Shown here: positions 1 through 6,019 of the stretch, in pieces
Layout of the letters: each line of letters starts with the position of its first letter
Numbering within the stretch: the stretch's first letter is position 1
Virus record (IMG/VR): IMGVR_UViG_3300048556_000227
Coordinates: 1-55,380 of that record
From: a virus
DNA length: 55,380 bases
Reading direction: 5' to 3' (one strand)
Notes under the pieces: generated by a model
What the model was told of the DNA's origin: nothing
The model's database searches: none
The model's input: only the letters and a program-made list of their open reading frames with translations
Translations under genes and position numbers: made by a program

Positions 1-199
1 GCCACTTGCGTGCCAGCTGGATTTCGCCAAGTGGCACACACCTAAGCCCTTGATCTTACACAGGTTTCCCTTCAAAAAGCGCATTTGCGTGCCATGTGTG
101 CCACCTAAAACAGACCTTGTTTTTTTTTATTTCTTCTTTTCACGTTTTTCTTTTTTTTTCTACTAACCCAATTTTAAGTGGCACACATGGCACACATTT
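1..199. repeat. Terminal direct repeat, left copy
   Basis: Bases 1-199 are repeated at 55183-55380. The copies differ by one base: the T run at 120-128 has nine Ts here and eight in the right copy. This shows that the genome is circular, circularly permuted, or ends in direct terminal repeats. The mismatch in a homopolymer suggests sequencing error between two independently read copies rather than an exact k-mer overlap from assembly. Confidence 0.95.
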
Positions 200-290
200 G
201 GTTTTTGTATATACATCAATGACTTACGTGATTTTCAAGTGGCACACAATCTGGCACACAGCTGGCACACATCGCTGTAAGTGGCACACA
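32..290. repeat. TGGCACACA iteron cluster with T-rich tracts; candidate origin
   Basis: The nonamer TGGCACACA occurs at 32-40, 95-103 (reverse), 179-187, 188-196, 240-248, 252-260, 263-271 and 282-290, with two further reverse copies just across the circle junction at 55158-55166 and 55167-55175. Two long T-rich stretches (118-165) lie between copies. No believable protein is encoded here. Closely spaced iterons beside easily melted DNA are typical of replication origins or of sites bound by an initiator or terminase; which applies here is inference. The cluster lies between the terminator at 55.07 kb and the first small gene at 354. Confidence 0.7.
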
Positions 291-353
291 TTCTCCTCCT
301 TCGTCGTCGAAAGTCGGGGTTGTTTGTGTTTTTTATAACTAGGAGTAATAAGA

Positions 354-497
354 ATGACCTTCCGACTATTTCTTGGGCTGTTGCTTGCAGCAGTCCTGTT
401 TCCTGTAGTTCTAGCCCTGTACTCGGTGCTGTTCTACGTACTCATTGGCGCAGCTGTTATCGGCCTCGCCTACTTCACCCTTAGACCAAGGAAATAG
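354..497 (+). CDS. Small membrane protein (47 aa)
   Basis: A 47-residue reading frame begins at an ATG preceded by AGGAG (341-345) at good spacing. After a short basic start (MTFR) almost the whole protein is hydrophobic, from about residue 5 to 42, enough for two membrane segments joined by a short turn, and it ends in the basic tail LRPRK. It is the first gene after the iteron region and is followed closely by the gene at 502. I do not recognise a family. Membrane location is the only supported inference. Confidence 0.65.
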   Translation: MTFRLFLGLLLAAVLFPVVLALYSVLFYVLIGAAVIGLAYFTLRPRK

Positions 498-501
498 ACC
501 A

Positions 502-756
502 ATGACCTTAGACCAAACAGCTGACTTATTGGCCGCTGCTCGAATGCGCATCGTCGAACTTGAAGACCGCATCAAGTGGCTTGAGGTGTTTGCCCCCAAA
601 CCTTGGGAAACAAAGTTCCCGCACGTTCGGTTCACCGACAAAGTGACCGTTACGTATGGCGATGGACGAAGTGAGACGTTCAAACATCTATACAACTCCG
701 ATTACGACTTAGAAACCGTCGATTGGGACACTGTTGTTAACTGTTACGAGGTATAA
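502..756 (+). CDS. Hypothetical early protein (84 aa)
   Basis: The start is taken at the ATG at 502, which has AAGGA at 488-492 just upstream; a longer frame from 445 would overlap the preceding membrane gene and has no ribosome-binding site. Residues 1-30 (TADLLAAARMRIVELEDRIKWLE) form a likely amphipathic coiled-coil helix; the rest is acidic with aromatic residues and looks globular. I recognise no family. It lies in the leftmost early cluster of short genes. Confidence 0.65.
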   Translation: MTLDQTADLLAAARMRIVELEDRIKWLEVFAPKPWETKFPHVRFTDKVTVTYGDGRSETFKHLYNSDYDLETVDWDTVVNCYEV

Positions 757-794
757 CCCAACACTCAACACTGAGCAGACACTTAGTGTTGGGT
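756..794 (+). promoter_or_regulatory. 10-bp inverted repeat between early genes
   Basis: ACCCAACACT (756-765) is perfectly complementary to AGTGTTGGGT (785-794), with a 19-base loop. It starts at the stop codon of the gene at 502 and ends before the ribosome-binding site of the next. There is no T tract, so it is more likely an RNA processing, stability or regulatory hairpin than an intrinsic terminator. Confidence 0.5.
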
Positions 795-820
795 ATCGAA
801 AAGCTAATAGGAGCTTGACA

Positions 821-1015
821 ATGACCATAGACCTAGACCCTAGACCATTAAACCTAAACATTGAGCATTGGAACGATATCGTTGACAACGATTACACGGA
901 CACTGCTCTTTCAATCGACTTACTTTTGGGGCAAGGTAGTAGCGTTTGTACTATCTTAGACGAATCCTCGTTCCTCGGATCCGAGTCGGTTACATCTGTG
1001 AGCATGACGCTCTAA
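821..1015 (+). CDS. Hypothetical early acidic protein (64 aa)
   Basis: The ATG at 821 is preceded by AGGAG (810-814) and is preferred over the longer frame from 734, which overlaps the previous gene and the hairpin. The protein is acidic (IEHWNDIVDNDYTDTALSID) and has no recognised domain. The first codons contain three near-tandem TAGACC repeats (828, 834, 841). It ends just before the palindrome at 1026. Confidence 0.6.
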   Translation: MTIDLDPRPLNLNIEHWNDIVDNDYTDTALSIDLLLGQGSSVCTILDESSFLGSESVTSVSMTL

Positions 1016-1025
1016 TACAAACTTA

Positions 1026-1042
1026 TAGTACAGGAGGTACTA
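1026..1042 (+). promoter_or_regulatory. Palindrome with embedded Shine-Dalgarno (site 1)
   Basis: TAGTACAGGAGGTACTA directly abuts the ATG at 1043. As RNA it can fold into a 6-bp hairpin whose loop shows AGGAG, the ribosome-binding site itself. The sequence GUACAGGAGGU is close to the CsrA selection consensus RUACARGGAUGU. As DNA it is one of the eleven TAGTA-N7-TACTA palindromes of this genome. Either a translational or a transcriptional switch is possible. Confidence 0.7.
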
Positions 1043-1633
1043 ATGACCACTACGTATGACGCATCACAATCGTTTATTCCCGCTGCAGCTGCTGCCTTGT
1101 CTGACCGCTCAGGCAAGAAGGCAATACTGGCCAAGCACATCGGTAACTTCGAGGGCACCTTCGAAGATCGTGTGTATCAGGCACTGGCTCTCTCGTTCGA
1201 CTCTGACTCGCAGTACATCCCCATTCAGATCCTTGGCTACATGCAGGATCTCATGGACAAAGTATCGTGGAACGCTCGTCGAGTACTCAAGAGCTACCAC
1301 ATCCCCGACGAGGTGTATGGCTGCGACCCCACCGAGAAGGCTCGTGAAGAGACCGGCGTATCGGTCGACCTTGAGCACATCGAGGACGTAGTCGACGCTG
1401 ACTTCAAGACCCTATACCTCATCGTAGCCAACATGCTGCAGTGTGAAGAGGGCCTCGACTTCGAGCTGCACTACTTCAACCCATCCGAGCTTATCGACGG
1501 CCAATGGCTAGACACTCGCACCTGTGACAACTTCAAAGACGCTCAGGTACAGATGGACGACATCGTTGACAAGCTCAACACCGTGAACCCAACCGACGCA
1601 CTCGCTGCCATGCGTGCACGCGCTGCTGCGTAA
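1043..1633 (+). CDS. Hypothetical early protein (196 aa)
   Basis: The start is fixed by the AGGAGG at 1032-1037. The protein is soluble and acidic with an alanine-rich start and end, and mostly helical by eye, without motifs that I can assign. Codon choice (many C-ending codons such as GAC, ATC, AAG) differs from the small genes before it and suggests high expression. It has its own hairpin-controlled start and is followed at once by a strong terminator, so it behaves like a separate, strongly expressed early unit. Function is unknown. Confidence 0.8.
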   Translation: MTTTYDASQSFIPAAAAALSDRSGKKAILAKHIGNFEGTFEDRVYQALALSFDSDSQYIPIQILGYMQDLMDKVSWNARRVLKSYHIPDEVYGCDPTEKAREETGVSVDLEHIEDVVDADFKTLYLIVANMLQCEEGLDFELHYFNPSELIDGQWLDTRTCDNFKDAQVQMDDIVDKLNTVNPTDALAAMRARAAA

Positions 1634-1640
1634 CCAACCA

Positions 1641-1671
1641 AGGGGAATGGCTTCGGCTGTTCCCCTTTTTT
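1641..1671 (+). terminator. Rho-independent terminator
   Basis: AGGGGAATGGC-TTCG-GCTGTTCCCC is a GC-rich stem with a UUCG tetraloop (small internal mismatch) followed by TTTTTT. It lies eight bases after the stop codon of the 196-aa gene and would end transcripts from the left early region. Confidence 0.85.
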
Positions 1672-1718
1672 GTTCCCCGGCTGGAGAACGGTGTGCCTGC
1701 GACAAGGAGAAACAAGCT

Positions 1719-1856
1719 ATGCCAGATGAACTACTTCAAGCGTTGAGAGAATTCATCACCCATGAAATCGACATCATTCACGAAAGTGACTGGTGGAAAG
1801 AACTGATCGATGAGGCTGTAGATCGCAGGCTCGCTGAGCGAGAAGCAGATGAGTGA
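1719..1856 (+). CDS. Small hypothetical acidic protein (45 aa)
   Basis: The ATG at 1719 has AAGGAG (1704-1709) upstream; an in-frame start at 1614 would overlap the preceding gene and read through the terminator, so it is rejected. The product (MPDELLQALREFITHEIDII...) is short, acidic and probably a helical hairpin. No family is recognised. Its end overlaps the possible gene at 1849. Confidence 0.55.
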   Translation: MPDELLQALREFITHEIDIIHESDWWKELIDEAVDRRLAEREADE

Positions 1857-2097
1857 TCAAGAACGACATCGCGTCTGTGTAGTCAGCGCAATCTTAATGA
1901 ACCCGACCATATCGAGCTGGGCTCAGAAGTACTGGACAAAAGTATTAACGCAGTTACTTCTCAACAGTTCAGGGGATGAGGACTTGATTCCTCACTCCGC
2001 AGGTCTGCCCCACCTGTGGTCAAAAACGGGGCATCAACTCAAAAGCAAACTGTCTGGAGGACAGACTTATGACCGTGACCAAACTAAAAACCACTGA
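1849..2097 (+). CDS. Possible hypothetical protein (82 aa)
   Basis: An ATG at 1849 overlaps the end of the previous gene and opens an 82-codon frame that fills an otherwise empty gap of about 210 bases. It overlaps the next well-supported gene by 29 bases and its C-terminal part reads through that gene's ribosome-binding site. No recognisable domain is present, so it may be a chance frame. Confidence 0.35.
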   Translation: MSDQERHRVCVVSAILMNPTISSWAQKYWTKVLTQLLLNSSGDEDLIPHSAGLPHLWSKTGHQLKSKLSGGQTYDRDQTKNH

Positions 2098-2686
2098 GCG
2101 TTTAGCGCCTGCCCCTCGGCCTGGTTCTCATATCGCTGCGATCTACTCCACTGTTGAAGCGCTTGGCGGCAGTGCCACCGTCCGAGAGATACGAGAGCTG
2201 TTGCCTGCAGCCGGTGGTAGAGACTGCAAAACTCACAAAAACACGCACGTATACCTGCGATCCATCGGCATAAACCTTGGCTATCTCGTAAGCGATACCA
2301 AGTTTCCAACAGGGGCTCACTCCTCAATAACTGAGGAAGACTATGCCGCTGTTGTGTACAGCATCAATACCTTTGCAGATTTTGAACGGCAACGGTTGGA
2401 ACGTACTGCCCGCGATCAAAAGAACCGTATTGCCCGCGAAGTAGCCGAGCGAAAAGCAGAAGCTAAAAAGCAAAACAAGCTAGAGCGTGAGCGTGAACGC
2501 ATGGCGACTGCACGTCAAAAACTGGCTCCGGTTAGTACAACACCTACTACTACACCGGCAACAATAGACCCTGCACCTGAGACCATTCACGAAGATCACA
2601 GCACCCGTATGGAGTACGCAATCGTTGCTGCTACGGCGTCTGTCATATCGGTTGGTGTGTACGCCCTGCTTGGTCAGGTGCTGTGA
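2069..2686 (+). CDS. Helical protein with C-terminal membrane anchor (205 aa)
   Basis: The start follows a GGAGG ribosome-binding site (2056-2060). Residues about 20-75 have the helix-strand rhythm of a small winged-helix domain (ATVREIRELLPAAGG), residues about 95-150 are a highly charged lysine/arginine/glutamate helix that looks like a coiled coil, followed by a threonine/proline-rich linker, and residues about 180-205 (YAIVAATASVISVGVYALLG) form a single membrane segment at the extreme C-terminus. This suggests a tail-anchored protein with a cytoplasmic, possibly nucleic-acid-binding head. No named family is recognised. Confidence 0.7.
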   Translation: MTVTKLKTTERLAPAPRPGSHIAAIYSTVEALGGSATVREIRELLPAAGGRDCKTHKNTHVYLRSIGINLGYLVSDTKFPTGAHSSITEEDYAAVVYSINTFADFERQRLERTARDQKNRIAREVAERKAEAKKQNKLERERERMATARQKLAPVSTTPTTTPATIDPAPETIHEDHSTRMEYAIVAATASVISVGVYALLGQVL

Positions 2687-2883
2687 GCGACACACGCGCA
2701 GATCAGATCGTCCAGCAATTACAAATGATTGCTGCACACGCCGAGAACGCTCCTGACATCAGCCCCAATGGCAAGAACCACAGGTACATATCAGCTGTAG
2801 GCCTTGCTGACCTGTTGCTGGAAGCAGCAGACCTGATCGATGAGCAGATCACAAAAACACTAGACCCTAGATCGTGGCACTAG
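2683..2883 (+). CDS. Small hypothetical protein (66 aa)
   Basis: The GTG start at 2683 overlaps the TGA stop of the preceding gene (GTGA), implying translational coupling. The product is short, acidic and helical (ADQIVQQLQMIAAHAEN... GLADLLLEAADLIDEQI). No family is recognised. The end of the gene carries TAGACC repeats like those at 828-846. Confidence 0.6.
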   Translation: MSDTRADQIVQQLQMIAAHAENAPDISPNGKNHRYISAVGLADLLLEAADLIDEQITKTLDPRSWH

Positions 2884-2921
2884 GGCCTAGACCTTTCCCC
2901 TGCCACATTACTGGAGAAGAC

Positions 2922-3140
2922 ATGATGTCTGACATTTTCGTAAAAGTAGTACGCGTCCCTGGCGCTGTAACCGAAGTCGCCTTATCTGCAGGCGCAACCG
3001 TAGCTGACGCTCTGTCCGCTGCTGGTATCTCTTCCACTGGCTCTGAGTCCATACGTGTTGGCGCTGCTGACGCAACCGTGGACACCTCTGTCGGTGACGG
3101 AGATCGCGTTGTGATCGCGCAAGGAGCCAAAGGCAACTAA
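2922..3140 (+). CDS. Ubiquitin-like beta-grasp protein (ThiS/MoaD-type modifier, 72 aa)
   Basis: The protein looks like a ThiS/MoaD or ubiquitin-type beta-grasp domain: an N-terminal beta hairpin (IFVKVVRVPGAVTEVALSAG), the helix with the family phrase GATVADALSAAGI, and the C-terminal GDGDRVVIAQG strand that precedes the conjugation tail. It ends GAKGN, so removal of the last Asn would expose a terminal Gly like that of a mature ubiquitin-like modifier. The start at 2922 (or the adjacent ATG at 2925) follows GGAG at 2913-2916. It heads a cassette with an E1-like enzyme, a JAMM protease and an E2-like protein, which strengthens the call greatly. Sulfur-carrier function in thiamin or molybdopterin synthesis is the main alternative, but no such pathway gene is present. 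Confidence 0.75.
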   Translation: MMSDIFVKVVRVPGAVTEVALSAGATVADALSAAGISSTGSESIRVGAADATVDTSVGDGDRVVIAQGAKGN

Positions 3141-3164
3141 CCGACCACACCACTTTCGGGGTAT

Positions 3165-3186
3165 GGCCCATCAGTAATGGTGGGCC
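3165..3186 (+). promoter_or_regulatory. Hairpin in the gap after the ubiquitin-like gene
   Basis: GGCCCA (3165-3170) pairs with TGGGCC (3181-3186) around a 10-base loop. It lies in the only sizeable gap (3141-3251) inside the conjugation cassette and has no T tract. It may protect the modifier's mRNA end or limit read-through so that the small modifier is made in excess over the enzymes; this is inference. Confidence 0.4.
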
Positions 3187-3251
3187 TCCATCGGACGCTC
3201 GGAGTATGCCAACCCTACTGCCCTGCCCCACCCTTTTAAGGAGACCACGAA

Positions 3252-3422
3252 GTGACAAACCCAAAGCTATTTGTGCTGGGTAGACCTGAAGATTTTACCA
3301 ACCAAGAAGTTGACTGGCTTACCGACCTGATCACAGAAAAGCTCAACGACGATGGCATTGCGCCTGAGTCTTTCGCGTTTCAGATCCGTGTTGAGTACAC
3401 CCCGGCAAAGGAGACCCAATGA
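3252..3422 (+). CDS. Small protein of the ubiquitin-like cassette (56 aa)
   Basis: A GTG at 3252 follows AAGGAG (3239-3244) and opens a 56-residue frame whose TGA overlaps the ATG of the E1-like gene (ATGA). The protein is acidic, starting MTNPKLFVLGRPEDFTNQEVD, and reads as beta-alpha-beta with no known motif. Tight coupling to the E1 gene suggests that it works with it, for example as an adaptor, a specificity factor, or a diverged second modifier. No family is recognised. Confidence 0.65.
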   Translation: MTNPKLFVLGRPEDFTNQEVDWLTDLITEKLNDDGIAPESFAFQIRVEYTPAKETQ

Positions 3423-4108
3423 TGCTCTCAACAATACGTCACGACGCAGTGTTCCGTGCATACGACTACAAGGATTATCCGATCCACATTGTCGGTGCCG
3501 GTGCTACTGGCTCGCGTGTCTTCATGTCACTTGTAGAGTTGGGCCTGACCAACCTGCATGTGTATGACTTCGACAATGTGGAGCCCCACAACCTAGCCAA
3601 CCAAGCGTTCTTGTTCGAGCACGTCGGTATGCCCAAAGTCAAAGCGTTGCAGAACCTAGCATCGCTCAAGCTCGGCGTGCCTGAAGACAAGCTGCCAATG
3701 CGATTCATCAACGAACGCATCGACCAGCGACAGTTCGACGGCTTCCTGTTCTTGCTGACCGATACGATGGCATCGCGTCGCAAGATCATCAGCAATCAAG
3801 ACTTTGGCCCCGACAGTATGTTGTTCCATGTCTTCGAGACTCGTATGGCATCGTCACATGGCAACGTATTCCACTTCTCACCAACCAACCCACACCAACG
3901 TCAAGCGTGGTTCGACTCGCTCATCAGCGACGACGAAGGCGAAGTGTCGCCCTGCGGTACCAGCATATCCGTAGGCGCTACTGCTTCGCTCATTGCCAAC
4001 CTAGCCGTATGGGAGTTCATGAACTTCCTACTCGACGACGGTTGTGCAACAGCACAGCTCGACGTGTTCTTCAAACCCATGCTACTCACGACCAGAGACC
4101 AAATATGA
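3419..4108 (+). CDS. E1-like (ThiF/MoeB/UBA-type) adenylating enzyme (229 aa)
   Basis: This is a stand-alone E1-like Rossmann protein that should adenylate the C-terminus of a ubiquitin-like partner with ATP. The nucleotide-binding loop is GAGATGS (residues 26-32), followed by the acidic strand VYDFDNVEPHNLANQ (48-62, with Asp50 and Asp52), GMPKVKAL (70-77, Lys73 and Lys75), and LLTDTMASRR (112-121, Asp115 and Arg120). The arginine usually found in the NxNRQ motif is replaced (NLANQ). Cys179 in SPCG lies where many ThiF proteins have a functional Cys. It overlaps both neighbours by four bases (ATGA), so it is translated as one unit with the 56-aa protein and the JAMM protease. Confidence 0.88.
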   Translation: MMLSTIRHDAVFRAYDYKDYPIHIVGAGATGSRVFMSLVELGLTNLHVYDFDNVEPHNLANQAFLFEHVGMPKVKALQNLASLKLGVPEDKLPMRFINERIDQRQFDGFLFLLTDTMASRRKIISNQDFGPDSMLFHVFETRMASSHGNVFHFSPTNPHQRQAWFDSLISDDEGEVSPCGTSISVGATASLIANLAVWEFMNFLLDDGCATAQLDVFFKPMLLTTRDQI

Positions 4109-4908
4109 ATTTCTATACCCAACCAAGTGGTGCGGACATCGACAGTTCCTCGATGGATCCCGTCATCACTCCGCTCTATGAAGAGCCCCCCATGCCCGTT
4201 GTGTACTACACACCCAACGTTAAAGCCGTAATCAATCACCTTGTTGCAGTGAACACTGCCGAGGTGGGCTGGCTCGGTCTGGTTAAGCAGGTCAACGACA
4301 ACGACTACTTGGTCTACCAAGTGTACGTGCCCAAGCAAACTGTCCATGCAGCCGAGACAGACATCGACTCCGATGCTATGGCCAATCTTGGTATCGAGAT
4401 CGCAGAAGCAGACATGCCTCCTGAAGATCTTTATTACTGGGGGCACAGCCACGTAAACATGGACGTTTCACCCAGCGCACAGGACGAGTCACAAATCGAA
4501 GAGTTTCTGGAAGCTGGATGCAAGCAGTTTATACGCGGTATATACAACAAGTACGGGCACAGTAAGGTCGATGTCTACGACGTACCGCGCAATGTGATCT
4601 ATCAATGTGTACGTGAAGACGTTGAGGTCAGCTTGACTGCCGAGCAGGTTGAGCGTCTTGACGATCTGATCAAAGCCAACGTCACCAAGAAACCGACTCC
4701 GGTTTATAAAAAGACACACATCAAACGCAATCCTGTCATCAGCAACCTGCCTGCAAACAACTACCACAGCCAACTGCAGCAGCCGTTCTATTACAGCGAC
4801 ACGTTCGATCACCTCGACGACACAGGCCTTGGCAACTATGCCGATGACTTTGACGACGGGGCTGACGATTTCTTAGACGGATACGACCCATCAAGGAGAA
4901 TTCAATGA
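4105..4908 (+). CDS. JAMM/MPN+ (JAB) metalloprotease, putative deconjugase (267 aa)
   Basis: Residues about 38-160 form a JAB domain. The upstream glutamate is Glu53 (AEVGWLG) and the zinc motif HSH-x7-S-x2-D is complete: His114, His116, Ser124, Asp127. Enzymes of this kind cut ubiquitin-like proteins from targets or trim their precursors. The C-terminal 100 residues are outside the domain and include a Tyr/Asp-rich tail. Start and stop overlap the E1-like and E2-like genes by ATGA. In phage tails JAB domains occur fused to NlpC/P60 peptidases; here there is no such fusion and no tail gene nearby, so a role in ubiquitin-like processing is preferred. Confidence 0.88.
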   Translation: MNFYTQPSGADIDSSSMDPVITPLYEEPPMPVVYYTPNVKAVINHLVAVNTAEVGWLGLVKQVNDNDYLVYQVYVPKQTVHAAETDIDSDAMANLGIEIAEADMPPEDLYYWGHSHVNMDVSPSAQDESQIEEFLEAGCKQFIRGIYNKYGHSKVDVYDVPRNVIYQCVREDVEVSLTAEQVERLDDLIKANVTKKPTPVYKKTHIKRNPVISNLPANNYHSQLQQPFYYSDTFDHLDDTGLGNYADDFDDGADDFLDGYDPSRRIQ

Positions 4909-5807
4909 GCTGGTCACATCAACAAGCACTCACACTCAATCCTGGCAAAGAGCTTAAAGCGGAGTTGGAACTTCAACTTGAGCTTGAGAAGACAGAAGCA
5001 GAAATAAAACGCGACATTGTTCGTCTACATAAGCTCAGGTCGCAGCATTCAACCGATCAATGGATTCGAATACGAGACGCTTACAAGCAGCCCCACTCAT
5101 GGCTGGTGTATCAGCTCACGGGTGGTCATACACACTTAAAAGAGCGGATAGAAGTGTTGATCAAGCACTATCACCAAGAAGCGGACGAGCAGTGCCGTGA
5201 CAACTATGAAGCTCTACAAATAGCAGAAGCACGCTACGAAGTCGTCCAAGAGCGAATGGCGCAAGCTGAAATGAGACTCCGCATGGTACGCGATCAAGCT
5301 GACATCGTTGTCAGCAGAGATATGCTCGACACATTTCTGCGCGACAATGCCCACTACACACCTGACTCTTTGCAGTTGTCTTACAACGACGAGCCTATGC
5401 AGCACCGAGTCACCTTCAGCCTACGTGACATCATCGCCACCAACCCTCGTGGTAACAATCCTATTGTTATCCCACCACTGCGTATCGACTTCTATATCTT
5501 CCCGACCGGCAGTCATGACCTTGTGGTTCGTAACGATATCGGTCGCCCTTACTGGACAGATCGGTACAAAGGCTACTCCGAGGTTCCGCTGTTGCACCCA
5601 CACATGACAAGTGAAACGACACTGTGCTTGGGCGACTTTGGTGAAGGTGTTACCGAAGCAATCAGTGAAGGTGACTTCGTTACTGCTATCACAATACTCA
5701 CCATGTTCTTTCAACAATACGATCCAGACGATTCTGCAGGGGCATACCACAATGTGTGGCCTGATGCTGACGAAGACCGTCACATTGCTGACTACGCTGA
5801 CGCTTAG
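4905..5807 (+). CDS. E2-like ubiquitin-conjugating (UBC-fold) protein with coiled-coil N-terminus (300 aa)
   Basis: Residues 15-135 are long charged helices, probably a coiled coil. Residues about 165-275 match an E2 core in outline: strands (HRVTFSLRDII, IVIPPLRIDFYIFP), then HPH-MTSETTLCLG (231-243) with the His-Pro-His turn and the candidate catalytic Cys241 in CLG, then a helix (EGDFVTAITILTMFFQQYDP). This is the order HPN...G-x-x-CLxxL seen in E2 enzymes. It is the last gene of the coupled cassette. The coiled-coil extension could serve substrate choice or replace an E3. Call is from motif and context, not from a search. Confidence 0.75.
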   Translation: MSWSHQQALTLNPGKELKAELELQLELEKTEAEIKRDIVRLHKLRSQHSTDQWIRIRDAYKQPHSWLVYQLTGGHTHLKERIEVLIKHYHQEADEQCRDNYEALQIAEARYEVVQERMAQAEMRLRMVRDQADIVVSRDMLDTFLRDNAHYTPDSLQLSYNDEPMQHRVTFSLRDIIATNPRGNNPIVIPPLRIDFYIFPTGSHDLVVRNDIGRPYWTDRYKGYSEVPLLHPHMTSETTLCLGDFGEGVTEAISEGDFVTAITILTMFFQQYDPDDSAGAYHNVWPDADEDRHIADYADA

Positions 5808-5814
5808 GAAACCT

Positions 5815-5997
5815 ATGATCGACAAAGCAATTCAATTCGCCCTGACCTTTTTGACCATCAAACAATTTTTGCGGGAACTAAACAATGAAACAACTGGAGA
5901 TGAAGCTGACTCTGGAGAACGAGGAGCTAGAACTGTTCACGGAGATAGCACTGCAGATACAGCAGCACCTGAAGACCCTAGCCAATCAACAACCTGA
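5815..5997 (+). CDS. Small hypothetical protein (60 aa), overlaps next frame
   Basis: An ATG at 5815 follows AGGAA just after the E2-like stop. The first 20 residues are hydrophobic (IQFALTFLTIKQF) and the rest is polar and acidic with no clear structure. The second half lies over the 44-aa frame starting at 5885, in another frame, so one of the two may not be real, or they form a nested pair. Confidence 0.45.
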   Translation: MIDKAIQFALTFLTIKQFLRELNNETTGDEADSGERGARTVHGDSTADTAAPEDPSQSTT

Positions 5998-6019
5998 CGA
6001 TGAGGAGGACAAAGACTAA
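5885..6019 (+). CDS. Small acidic coiled-coil protein (44 aa)
   Basis: The frame starts at ATG 5885 behind GGGAA and its TAA overlaps the ATG of the next gene (TAATG), an arrangement used elsewhere in this genome for coupled genes. The product is a single leucine/glutamate-rich helix (MKQLEMKLTLENEELELF) with an acidic tail DDEEDKD. Function is unknown. Confidence 0.5.
   Translation: MKQLEMKLTLENEELELFTEIALQIQQHLKTLANQQPDDEEDKD

Noticed and set aside
96-484. Open frames of 80 and 67 aa at 96-338 and 281-484
   Set aside because: They translate the TGGCACACA iterons and poly-T tracts, have no ribosome-binding site, and the second overlaps the better small membrane gene at 354.
2533-2549. Perfect TAGTA-N7-TACTA match
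   Set aside because: It lies inside a coding region in a Thr/Pro-rich linker, not at a gene boundary; probably chance, although binding cannot be excluded.
2922-4908. Thiamin or molybdopterin biosynthesis (ThiS/ThiF) or tail-tip JAB-NlpC module
   Set aside because: No other cofactor genes, an E2-like gene is present, and the JAB protein is not fused to NlpC/P60 nor placed among tail genes.
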